64,000 bases of DNA, from positions 1 to 64,000 of the forward strand of contig DASVTU010000038.1 of NCBI GenBank assembly GCA_036387415.1, written 5' to 3'. Origin of the DNA: DASVTU01 sp036387415. Lineage in GTDB: Bacteria; Acidobacteriota; Blastocatellia; Pyrinomonadales; Pyrinomonadaceae. Below the pieces are notes generated by a model. That model was not told where the DNA came from. It saw only the letters and a list, made by a program, of their open reading frames with translations, and made no database searches. A program made the translations under genes and the position numbers. This document shows positions 46,001 through 54,000 of this stretch, piece by piece. How positions within the stretch are numbered: position 1 is the first letter of the stretch; every line of letters begins with the position of its first letter.

Positions 46001-49000
46001 GGCGACCCAGTTGAAATCGCCGCCTTGAATGAAGTCTTCGGAGAAGCGACGACGAATGGGCGATGCGCTCTCGGTTCCGTGAAAACCAACGTCGGACATT
46101 TGGACACCGCCGCGGGCGTGGTCGGACTGATGAAGGCCGCGCTCGCTCTCCAACATCGACGCATACCGCCGAGCCTGCATTTCAACAGTCCGAATCCGCA
46201 GTGCGACTTTGCGAGAATGCGTTTCGAGGTCAACACAGAGGCTCGCGAGTGGACACGTGGCGCAACGCCTCGCCGCGCCGGAGTCAGTTCCTTCGGCATC
46301 GGCGGCACAAACGCGCACGTCGTCCTCGAAGAAGCGCCTCCATCAGAACCGACGGGCGACACGCGGCACATGCATCTGCTCGCCCTGTCGGCGGCGACGG
46401 AGTCGGCGCTCGATGTCGCCACCAATCGCCTCGTCGAACACTTACGCGACGCGCCCCAAACCGACCTCTCCGACGTGGCCTACACCTTACTGGCGGGTCG
46501 CCGTTTTATGAACCATCGGCGGATTCTGGTTTGCCGGACGGCGCAAGAGGCCATCGAGTATTTATCGACGCGCGACGCGCAACGTGTATCGAGCCGTGTG
46601 GTTTCGACGCGCGGCAGACCCGTCGCCTTCATGTTTCCGGGGCAGGGCGCGCAGTTTCCAAAGATGGCGCGTGAAGTGTACGAGACGGAAGCGGAATTTA
46701 GAGACACAGTTGACCACTGTGCCAAAGTGCTTACACCGCACGCGGGCTTCGACCTCTTGCCGCTCCTCTATCCGCCGGACGGCAGCGCGCCGCAGGAAAG
46801 TTTTGACCAGACATCGCTCACACAGCCCGCGCTCTTCGTCGTGGAATACGCGCTCGCACGACTGCTGATAAGTTGGGGCATACGTCCGCAGGTCATGATT
46901 GGTCATAGCATCGGCGAATATGTCGCGGCGTGTCTCGCGGGCGTCTTCACTCTCGAAGAGGGGTTGGAGTTGGTGGCGACACGCGGGCGTTTGATGGATG
47001 CCATGCCCAACGGTTCGATGTTAGCCGTCTCTCTGCCACACGACGAACTTCAAGCACTGCTGCCCCAAGATGTAACGATTGCTGCCATCAATTCGCGCTC
47101 ATTGTGCGTGGTGGCGGGGTCGTCCGTTTCCGTCGAGAGGCTTGAAGCGCAGTTGAGCGGTCGCGGCGTCATTTGCCGAAAACTCCGAACATCTCATGCC
47201 TTTCATTCAGCGATGATGAATCCGATGCTTGAGAGCTTCCGTGCCGAGGTGGGTCGCGTTCGGTTGCGCCCGCCGCAACTACCTTACTTCTCGAATCTCA
47301 CTGGCAAACTCATCACCGCACAAGAAGCCACCGACCCTCACTATTGGTCGCGCCATCTGCGTGAGACGGTGCGCTTTGACGAAGGCTTGTCGGCGTTGCT
47401 TGCAAATCCTGAGATGGCTTTGTTAGAGGTCGGCCCCGGTCACACGCTGGCGGCGTTGGCGCGTCGGCATCCGCAACGCGGGCAGGAGCGTTTGATTTTG
47501 ACAACTCTAGAGCCGCCCGAAACCAACGGGACAGGGAAAGCGGCGGGCGCGGCTCAACTGATAAACAGCTTCGGTCAACTCTGGCTGTCCGGCGCAGAGA
47601 TTGACGTGGATGGATTCTATGCCGGAAAGAGACGACGCCGATTGCCGCTTCCGACATACCCTTTCGAGCGCCAACGCTTCTGGATTGAACCGCCCACGCA
47701 ATCACACGCGAGTGCCGAGTTCGCTTCACCCGCTTCGACAGCCACAGTGACACCCGACATTGCGGACTGGTTCTATCTGCCCTGCTGGAAGCCTTCGCTC
47801 CATTCGCCCGAAGCGCCTCTGCCACAGGCTGACGAGCTTGGGAGCAACTGGTTGGTTTTTGCTGACGACGACGGTTTTGGAAAACAGATTGCACAACAGA
47901 TTGAAGCGACGTGCGGGCGCCCGCCGACGTTGGTCATGGCGGGCGAGAGCTTCGCTTCCATCGACAAGCAGACGTTTGCGCTCAATCCGCAACGCCCCGA
48001 AGATTATGCGACGCTCTTTACGCGTCTGCGCGAACTCGGTCAAACGCCGCAACGCATCGTGCACCTGTGGAGCATGTCGCCGTCGCCGCAAACGGAGTCC
48101 CCGCGCGCATCGTTTGAACACGTTCAGCATCGCGGGCTGTTCAGTCTCCTCTCCATCGCGCAGGCGCTCACACAGAATGGCGTCGCTGAGCCGACGCACA
48201 TTGAAGTTGTGACAAACAACGCGCAAGCAGTCGCGCCGGGTGAACGACCCCGCGCCGAAGCCGCGACGATTTGCGGTGCGACAACCGTTATCCCGCAAGA
48301 GTATGAACATATCGCTTGCCGGAGCATCGACCTCTCCGTGTCGCAATTTGATGAGCGGTCGCGCTCGACGCTCACGCGTCAACTCATGGTCGAATTTCTT
48401 TCGCCAGTCACCGACCCGCAACTCGCCTATCGTGGAGCAGCGCGCTACGTCAAAGGCGTGCAGCCCGTCTCGTTAAAGAAACAGTCTGCCGGCTCGACCC
48501 GCTTAAAATCTAACGGCGTGTACCTGATAACAGGCGGGCTGGGGAAAATCGGACTGCTATTGGCGCACCACCTAGCGCGCACCTTGAAGGCGAAATTGGT
48601 GCTGACCGGACGCACAGAATTGCCCGCCAGAGAGACGTGGATGGAAGCGACTTCATCCGCCGCGCTTCCCTCAAGCGTCAAACGTTGCATCAGCCAACTC
48701 ATGCTCCTCGAAAAGTCCGGCGCAGAATTTATGACGGCATCAGCCAACGCCGCCGATGCCGCCGCGATGCGTCGGGTGTTCGCTGCCGCCGAAGAACGTT
48801 TTGGTCGTCTCGACGGCATCTTTCACTGCGCTGGCACAACGGGCGAGGCTTCCGTCACGTTCATTGACGAAGGCGGGACGGAGGCGGTCGGCAAACATTT
48901 TGACGCGAAGGCGCATGGCCTCTACGTGCTCGAAGAACTCCTGCGCGAGCGACAGACGGATTTCGTGCTTCTCTTCTCTTCCCTCTCGTCGGTGTTAGGC

Positions 49001-51058
49001 GGGTTGGGATTCGCGCACTACAGCGCGGCGAATCAATTCATGGATGCCTTCGCACATCAACAGAACGTCGACGGCAACACGCACTGGATAAGCGTCAACT
49101 GGGAAGCCTTCGAATTTGATGACGAAGACTCCGCCCACACGTCCACACCCGCGCTGACACCCGATGAAGGTGTCGAGGTGTTTGACCGCATCATGGCGGG
49201 CGTGGTGCAGGGGCAAGTCATCGTCTCCAAGAGCAACCTCGACGCACGCCTCGCGCGTTGGTTAAAAGTCGGGGACAAGAAGACTGACGCGCCCACACGC
49301 GGACGGGTTGACGCCGACGCCACGACAACAAACAACGTCGCCGACACCGCGACACTCGACGACGTTGAACGCAACGTGGCAGAAATCTGGCAAGAGGCGC
49401 TCGGCATCCAGCGTGTAAGCCCGACCAGCGACTTCTTTGCCCTCGGCGGCGACTCTCTCGTCGGCCTACGCGTGGCGACGAAGATTCGCGAGCGTTTTCG
49501 GATTCAACTTCCGGTGCGTCAACTCTTCCTCGCTCCCACTGTGGCGGGTTTGGCCGCCACGATTAAGAAGGCCGCAGGTACAGGCTTGGAGACAAGCATG
49601 CCGCCTATCGGCTCGCTCCCACAGCCTGCGCGCTTGCCTCTCTCCTTCGCTCAACTTCGTCTCTGGACGATGGATGAACTCAACCCCGGCAGCGTCGCTT
49701 TTAATCTCAGCAATGCCTTCGAGATTCGCGGTCGTCTCGATTCCGAGGCTCTCGCCCGCAGTCTCGACGAGATTGTCCAGCGTCACGAAGTTCTACGCAC
49801 AAACATCGTCGCCGTCGATGGTCAGCCCGAACTAATCATCCACGATGATTTCAAGTTAAGCATGGCAAAGGTTGATTTGCGCCACGTCCCTACGCCCGAA
49901 CGACGGGAGCGTGCGAACCAGCTTATCGCCGAATCATCAAGGCAGCCCTTCAACCTTTCGCAAGACATGCTCTTTCGCGTCACGCTGATTCAATTAGAGG
50001 AGCAGACCTACATCCTGCTGCTCATCACTCATCACATCATCAACGATGGATGGTCAACCGGCATCTTCATGCGCGAACTTGAGACGCTCTACGATGCACA
50101 TACGCGCGGCGTCATGCCTGCGCTTCCCGACCTTCCGTTTCAATATGCGGACTACGCCGTCTGGCAACGACAACACATCAATGGAGAGAAACTTGAACGG
50201 CTCTCCGCTTACTGGCGACAACAGTTGGCAGACGCGCCGCCCGTGCTCAATCTTCGCACCGATTACCCGCGCCACGAACGCGCCGTCGAACAGAAGGCCA
50301 TCCCCTTTCGCTTCACTTCCGATTTATCCGTCAGGTTGCAGCAGTTTGCCGCCGCGGAACACGCGACGTTGTTCATGGCACTGCTGACGACATTCCAAAC
50401 CATGCTTCACACGCTGGTTGAGAGCGACGATATTGTCGTCGGGACGAATGTGGCAGACCGCAATTACCCCGGAACCGACGACCTCATCGGCTTCTTCATC
50501 AACCAGTTTCCCTTACGCACTAACCTCGCTGGCGACCCGACATTTCGCGCCATTCTCGGTCGTGTACGCGAAGTGACGCTCGGCGCTTTCGATCATCAAG
50601 AGATGCCTTTCGAGCGTCTCGTCGCGCTGATTAACCCGCAACGCGACGAAGCCGTGTCGCCACTCTTTCAAGTCCAACTCGTCATGCCCAACACCCCTCC
50701 CGCGCCTCTCCGTCTCGCGGAATTGAGTATCAAGGAATTGCCGCGTGAGAACGGCAACGACCAACTCGATTTGACGCTCAATGCTTTTGTTGACGAGCAA
50801 GGTGTGCATGGTTTCTGGGAGTACAACGCTGCCATCTTCGCGCGCGCCACGGTTCTCAGGTTGCAAAAGTTGTTTGAGCTACTGCTGCAAACAGGGCTGG
50901 ATAACCCGGACGCGCGCTTGTCGGAATTAAAGGATGCGCTGCTCGATACAGACCGCCAGCAGCAGCAAGAGGAGAGCGACGAGATTGAAGCGGCGTGCGC
51001 TCTTAAACTCAAGGACGCGAGGCGAAGGGTCGCGGTCATCGTGCCGGAGGCGATTTGA
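37037..51058 (+). CDS. Hybrid PKS/NRPS with aminotransferase (beta-amino acyl and Asn modules)
   Basis: A 4673-residue megasynthase starting at GTG. Domains: ACP (26-94, Ser57, GLKSREV); KS (116-535, Cys281, HGTGT); decayed AT (630-870; GHSxG is SYGGG, so the Ser is Gly727); ACP (905-990, Ser949); linker; PLP aminotransferase (1128-1585, Lys1417 in TYGKIIGGG); C (1610-2040, HHLLVDG); A (2062-2565), code DLTKIGEVG(K), close to the known Asn code; PCP (Ser2610); KS (2676-3105, Cys2846); AT (3195-3490, GHSIG, HAFH typical of malonyl); KR (3570-4065, Ser3982, Tyr3995); ACP (Ser4140); C (4190-4640, HHIINDG). It should aminate the beta carbon of the acyl chain, add Asn, and extend and reduce it to a statine-like unit. 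It is followed 12 bases later by the next NRPS. Confidence 0.93.
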   Translation: MNRSVVHGSSSQETSAGRPPGASTIRDWMLARLAELRGASPAEFDIYAPFADLGLKSREVVAMASELGNWLGRPVSPTLAYDYPTIDALAQFLGGVAAEDEEENAPTIEPSKFDTEPIAVIGMGCRFPGAAEPASFWRLLRGGVDAITKVPSGRWDDSSTPAPRSEAVKWGGFLSDVDLFDERFFGISPREARMMDPQQRLVLEVAWEALEAAGHAPHRLATSHTGVWLGLSTNDYALLRLEHHSAPDPYAATGNSHSIAANRLSYLLDLRGPSVAVDTACSSSLVAVHMACQSLRTGECELALAGGVNLMLSPVLTHSLNEAGMLSIDGRCKTFDARANGYVRGEGCGIVVLKRLSDATRDGDLILALVRGSAVNQDGGSNGLSAPNGLAQQAVIRRALANAGVAPGEIGYFEAHGTGTSLGDPIEFSALSSVLAERRAAQRTCFIGSVKTNIGHLEAAAGIAGFIKTVLSLYHGEIPPHLHLQNLNPQISMESTPFVIPTAVESWQEDAPERLAGVSSFGFGGTNAHVVLSKPPHTAPTKNDSERPSHIFTISAKTDTALRALAGRYTEFLSSCSDSSLADTCFTANTGRSHFAKRLAVVATSVSDLRQKLVAFVAGERSGVVSGQAGKNPRLAFVFGNELPFNVEQARLCYESFPAFRQAVSKCSGVAEAQLLQPLLTALNRDSVPTNDDAPTSQRVTLLTFQFALAELWRSWGIVPETVLSYGGGVYAAAVAAGSLGLAEAFALCAQRPVEVKLRELQTDMVCPHSGRLWPKATLPDLDFASISESDREINDDARRTLVEQRHDTIIVFGSDVAAQLNDTSSAVADEMQTFGRLPLLTDGDEDLEGLLDSLAHIYVKGFDVDWFGFDSGFARRRQILPTYPFERRRHWIEGEESMAESVKETEPQEVDRRAEILKHLVQTTATLLGTIPSEVDPQTPFLEMGADSIILLHAGHVIEDTYKVSISIRQLFEDLTTLDAIATYIVGQLPLTASVKAPVSNAVANVTTQTPMPSPHSSEHSPNGHAAAFAALTSHPTPNTQTNGAGGVATDRTSITNIIEQQLQIMAAQWNALQNSGSPTPAALSPSNGSADASNKASGETPSAPSSATVHRSAAAEIPSALPAFRMKERQAKSLSDSQQAWMDAFIARYNERTQSSKRLTQNSRNVLADNRTVAGLRLSTKELLYPIVAERSLGSKFWDVDGNEYIDLAMGFGVNLFGHAPAFIQNALQAQLAQGIQIGPQTPLAGKVASLICELTGMERVTFTNTGTESVMTALRLVRAATNRSKIVLFAGSYHGTSDAVLARASTSDETHAVPLSPGVTHNMVGDVMVLEYGAPRSLEIIKAHAHELAGVLVEPVQSRAPELQPREFLHQLRQITAENGVALIIDEVLTGFRNHPGGAQAFYGIKADVATYGKIIGGGLPIGVVAGSTQFMNYVDGGMWNYGDDSLPLDIETAFFSGTFCKHPLAMSAAVVVLEELKRQGAKLQEQLNRRTEQLAERLNALFEECGLPLRMVHFGSLFRFKYPGDIELLYYQLIYRGVYIWEARNCFLSTAHTDEDLDRIVEAFRASVAELQSAGFLPGQPPPTTLKPSGNGQPEPPEREQSVATTEAQKQLWLLAQTADASSLAYNESLILKLHGQLDIDLLRRSFRQVIERHEALRTGISPDGEWMKIAPKVAADCAFVDFSQQESTSKETHLARWLEDESRKPFELAQPPLIRAAILKTEAEQHLFVVTVHHLLVDGWSLGVVLQEVWDIYTAMLQGTPTRLPQPLQFRDYARWQEHYASSEKATSDEAYWVEHFRNHIPVVELPTDFPRPEVNTHRGARQSIKFDSGFSRDLKTFGQRNGCTLFMTLLTGYTLLIHRLSNQEEIVVGIPVAGRDLPGSDRLVGYCTNLLAIRSRCHAQQTLAEYMTELRGELLHGFEHQQYPFSVLVRKLNPARDTSRAPLVSVTFNLERAVAMPETQGLEITVQSPPINHAKFDLHLNFTEVNGELLCDLDYNPDLLNTETALRWLGHLETLLAAMTTQATGRVCDLPLHNEREQQQILVQWNDTAAAYPSEKPFHKLFEAQAAAAPDAVAVSLNQHSLTYDELNRQANQLARRLVDGGVRPDDCVGICLPRSLEMIVALLAIQKAGGAFVPLDPEHPPERLHYVLSNANMKAVLTSSLYAGMFSNHVGQTLCLDAESVSVRSYDEANLDVDVQPENLAYVMYTSGSTGQPKGVMVPHRGLVNYLAWAVSHYEVERGHGAPVYSTIGFDLTITSIFAPLLAGRTVVLLPENQEGVETLQSLMRIEGGLSLVKMTPAHLEVLAQDDSVEGLDGRTRVLIVGGDALRAESLARWRADAPRTRLINEYGPTETVVGCCVYELTPDDAAHGSVPIGRPIANTRLYVLDTNLRPTPIGVSGELYIGGDGVSRGYLRQPSMTAERFVPDPFGATPGARLYKSGDAARYRSDGLLEYVGRLDRQVKVRGFRVELGEIETALARHDDIAQAVVEAQRDGSGENRLVAYFVARDGQTPDAQTLREFVGEALPSYMIPSVFVSLPSMPLNANGKIDRRALPAPDGTRSMLEKPSVPPQTDAERIVAGIWREVLKLNDVGRDDNFFDLGGHSLLLMRVRNRLTEAFKRPVPVIELFRHPTVAALARMFESPDASRVASTLERNRPRRVKRDGDAGTAVAIIGMAGRFPGARNVHEFWRNLERGVESITFFSDDELEEAGVAGALLRDPQYVKAKAILEDVEQFDASLFGITPYEAALTDPQHRVFLECAWEALEDAGYDPERYAGLIGVYASSAMNTYLLFNIMPDQKLRETLDPRMVALTNDKDFLPTRVSYKLNLRGPSLNVQTACSSSLVGVHLACRSLSERECDIALAGGVAIHLPQKSGYLYQAEGIESPDGHCRAFDAKAQGTVFGNGAGVVALKRLVDAQRDGDFIYAVVKGSAVNNDGGRKLGYTAPAIEGQAKVIAEALSVAGVEPASIGFIEAHGTGTQLGDPVEIAALNEVFGEATTNGRCALGSVKTNVGHLDTAAGVVGLMKAALALQHRRIPPSLHFNSPNPQCDFARMRFEVNTEAREWTRGATPRRAGVSSFGIGGTNAHVVLEEAPPSEPTGDTRHMHLLALSAATESALDVATNRLVEHLRDAPQTDLSDVAYTLLAGRRFMNHRRILVCRTAQEAIEYLSTRDAQRVSSRVVSTRGRPVAFMFPGQGAQFPKMAREVYETEAEFRDTVDHCAKVLTPHAGFDLLPLLYPPDGSAPQESFDQTSLTQPALFVVEYALARLLISWGIRPQVMIGHSIGEYVAACLAGVFTLEEGLELVATRGRLMDAMPNGSMLAVSLPHDELQALLPQDVTIAAINSRSLCVVAGSSVSVERLEAQLSGRGVICRKLRTSHAFHSAMMNPMLESFRAEVGRVRLRPPQLPYFSNLTGKLITAQEATDPHYWSRHLRETVRFDEGLSALLANPEMALLEVGPGHTLAALARRHPQRGQERLILTTLEPPETNGTGKAAGAAQLINSFGQLWLSGAEIDVDGFYAGKRRRRLPLPTYPFERQRFWIEPPTQSHASAEFASPASTATVTPDIADWFYLPCWKPSLHSPEAPLPQADELGSNWLVFADDDGFGKQIAQQIEATCGRPPTLVMAGESFASIDKQTFALNPQRPEDYATLFTRLRELGQTPQRIVHLWSMSPSPQTESPRASFEHVQHRGLFSLLSIAQALTQNGVAEPTHIEVVTNNAQAVAPGERPRAEAATICGATTVIPQEYEHIACRSIDLSVSQFDERSRSTLTRQLMVEFLSPVTDPQLAYRGAARYVKGVQPVSLKKQSAGSTRLKSNGVYLITGGLGKIGLLLAHHLARTLKAKLVLTGRTELPARETWMEATSSAALPSSVKRCISQLMLLEKSGAEFMTASANAADAAAMRRVFAAAEERFGRLDGIFHCAGTTGEASVTFIDEGGTEAVGKHFDAKAHGLYVLEELLRERQTDFVLLFSSLSSVLGGLGFAHYSAANQFMDAFAHQQNVDGNTHWISVNWEAFEFDDEDSAHTSTPALTPDEGVEVFDRIMAGVVQGQVIVSKSNLDARLARWLKVGDKKTDAPTRGRVDADATTTNNVADTATLDDVERNVAEIWQEALGIQRVSPTSDFFALGGDSLVGLRVATKIRERFRIQLPVRQLFLAPTVAGLAATIKKAAGTGLETSMPPIGSLPQPARLPLSFAQLRLWTMDELNPGSVAFNLSNAFEIRGRLDSEALARSLDEIVQRHEVLRTNIVAVDGQPELIIHDDFKLSMAKVDLRHVPTPERRERANQLIAESSRQPFNLSQDMLFRVTLIQLEEQTYILLLITHHIINDGWSTGIFMRELETLYDAHTRGVMPALPDLPFQYADYAVWQRQHINGEKLERLSAYWRQQLADAPPVLNLRTDYPRHERAVEQKAIPFRFTSDLSVRLQQFAAAEHATLFMALLTTFQTMLHTLVESDDIVVGTNVADRNYPGTDDLIGFFINQFPLRTNLAGDPTFRAILGRVREVTLGAFDHQEMPFERLVALINPQRDEAVSPLFQVQLVMPNTPPAPLRLAELSIKELPRENGNDQLDLTLNAFVDEQGVHGFWEYNAAIFARATVLRLQKLFELLLQTGLDNPDARLSELKDALLDTDRQQQQEESDEIEAACALKLKDARRRVAVIVPEAI

Positions 51059-51070
51059 AGTACGAAGGAG

Positions 51071-54000
51071 ATGAAGATGACTGAAGACATCTTGCACGGC
51101 TATCGGCTCTCGCCATTGCAAGAACGACTGTGGCTTCTTCAGCAGCAGAGCGTCGGTGATGCGTTTCACGGCTTCTGCGCCGTGCGATTGCGTGGACGGT
51201 TTGATGTTGGAAGCCTCGCTCAAGCACTTCGTCTCGTCGCCACGCGCCACGAAATCCTCCGCACCACTTTCCGGGAGCACAACGGCCACACGCCGTTGCA
51301 GTTCATCAGCGAATCACCGCGATTCTCCTTCCAACATCGAGACTTGAGCGCGATGGAAGCCGAAGCGCAGAGAACCGCAATCGACTCTCACAGCCATGAC
51401 ATACGTTTCGCCCCTTTCGACCTCGCGAGCAGCCCGACGTTACAGGCGCATCTGTTGAGCTTGTCGGTGGATGAGAAGTTGCTGATGTGGCGCATGCCCG
51501 CGCTGTGTTCCGACTCCGGCGGGCTCTCGCTCTTGGTCGAAGACGTAGCCGTTCATTACAACTCACTTGTCTCGAACAATCCGCCGCCGTCATCCTTGTC
51601 GCTTCAGTTTGTTGACGTGGCCGAGTGGCAACACGAACTGCTGGAAGCGAAGGAGACAAAAGCGGGCGTCGAATATTGGCGACGACAAAACTGGGCGGAT
51701 GCTCTCGCCACGCGACTGCCATTCGGCAGATTTGCCGACAGGCATGCCGACTTCCAACCACGTTCCTACAACATCCCTTTCGATGCGGCGCTGGCCTCGC
51801 ACATCAAGGCTCTGGTCGGCGATGAACGCGCCGCGATGGAAGCGTTTCTTCTTCTTTGTTGGTGTGTTCTGCTCGGACGCCACGCGGAGCAGGCCAGGAT
51901 GGTTGTCGGCGTGCGCCGTGATGGTCGCAATCTTGAAGACATCAGAGATGTGGTCGGCGTTTTCGCGCGCTACTTGCCTGTGGAGGTTGACGTTCAAGAG
52001 CAACTACCGCTCGCCGTGCGCGCGGCGGAACTGTCGCGCGCGTTGCGCGATGCCAGTAAGAAGCAACATTTATTTTCGTGGAAGTTTGAGCAGCAGGAGG
52101 GAGGCGAGACGGGGACGCCGTTTTTCCCCGTCACCTTTAATCTTGAAGAACGCGCTCAGGAGTTCTCCACGGCACACGGGGCGTTTCACATCGAACAGCT
52201 TGAGTGTCTCGTTGACCGCTTCAGTCTGGAACTCGAAGCGAGGCTGCACGGCGACGACGCGTGTTCGTTGCGCCTCCAATACGACGCCGGATGTTTTGCC
52301 GAAACGGAAATCGCCTGCCTCGCGTCCCAATTCCAAACCCTTCTGGCTGACGCAATCAACCGCCCCGATGCGTCTATCCGCGACCTCAAGCTGCTGAGCG
52401 AGGCCGAGCGGCATCGCGCACTGGTGACTTTCAACGACACCACATCAAACGTCCCGCCGTCGCTCCTGCTTCACCAGCTTTTCGAGCAGCAGGCCGCCCT
52501 CGCGCCCGAACGCCCCGCGGTGTTACACGCGGGGAAGCAGTTGACATATGCGGAATTGAACGAACGTGCGGAGATGCTGGCTCGACATCTGCGCCGACGG
52601 GGTGTGCAGCCGGACGAAGCGGTCGGCATTTGCAGCGAAGATGGAATCGAAATGGTCGTCGGCATCTTCGGCATTCTCAAAGCAGGAGCCGCTTATCTGC
52701 CGCTTGACCCGCATAACTCGCCGGAGCGTCTGCGCTTCATGATTGAAGACAGCCGCGCTTCCTTTGTCGTCGCTCCGGGGCGTTTGCATGCGGAGTTGAA
52801 CATGTCGGGCGTCCAGTTGCTTGAGTTTGCCGAGATGTGGAAAGAAGAACCACAGGACGGTGGAACGGACACCCTCTCCGATGTCATTCACAACGACGCG
52901 ACACTCGCCTACATCATCTACACGTCAGGCTCGACCGGACGCCCGAAGGGTGTGCAGATTACACACGCCAACGCGGTTCATTCGACGTGGGCGCGATTTG
53001 AATACTACCCGCAACGCGTCAAAGCTTTTCTGCTTCTGTCGCCCTTCGCTTTCGACAGTTCGGTGGCTGGCATCTTCTGGACATTGGGACAGGGCGGCGC
53101 TCTCGTCATTCCACCGCGAGACGCGCGCTCCGACCTTCGCGTGCTCGACGGTTTAATCGCCGAGCACAAGATTTCTCATCTGCTCGCTCTGCCGTCTCTC
53201 TACAGTCAGCTTTTGGAATATGGCACGCCGGAAACTTTGGCGTTGCTGAGTGTTGTCATCGTCGCGGGCGAGGCGTGTCCGAAAGAACTTCTCGCGCGCC
53301 ATCTGACGGCGCTGCCGCGCACACGCTTCTACAACGAATACGGCCCGACCGAGGTGAGCGTTTGGAGCGTGGTCTACGAGGCGAGGCAAGACGAGCGTCT
53401 GAATAGTGTTCCCATCGGTCATCCCATTTCGCGCACACGCCTCTACGTGTTGGACGAGTTGCGCGAGCCGGTTCCCATCGGCGTCAACGGCGAACTATAC
53501 ATCGAAGGGACGGGGCTGGCGCGTGGTTATCACAATCGCGCCGATGTCACCGCCCTCGCTTTCGTTCCTCATCCGCTCTCCACAGAGCCGGGCGCACGCC
53601 TCTACAAGACGGGCGACCGTATGCGCCTCCTACCCGACGGCAACATCGAGTTTATCGGTCGCGTAGACCGTCAGGTGAAGGTGCGTGGTTTTCGCATCGA
53701 GTTGGGCGAAATCGAAACCGCGCTGCGCGAACACGCATCGGTCGCTGAATGTGCCGCGATAGCTCACGAATGGAAGCCGGGCGAGAAACGTCTGGTGGCC
53801 TTCGTCGTGCAACGTGGCGAACAGGCGGCTTCGGATGACGAGTTGCGCGTCTTTCTGCGAAACTCTTTACCCGAATACATGGTTCCGCCCGTTGTCATTC
53901 ATCTGCCCGAACTGCCCATCACAGAGAACAGCAAGATTGACTATCAATCGTTGTCCGCGTTGGCCGCGAAGCCCGCGAGCGTCGTCGTCGAGAAGTCGCA

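Noticed and set aside
44369..46318. 649-codon open frame on the minus strand
   Set aside because: Antisense to the A-PCP-KS part of the giant PKS/NRPS and without protein-like features.
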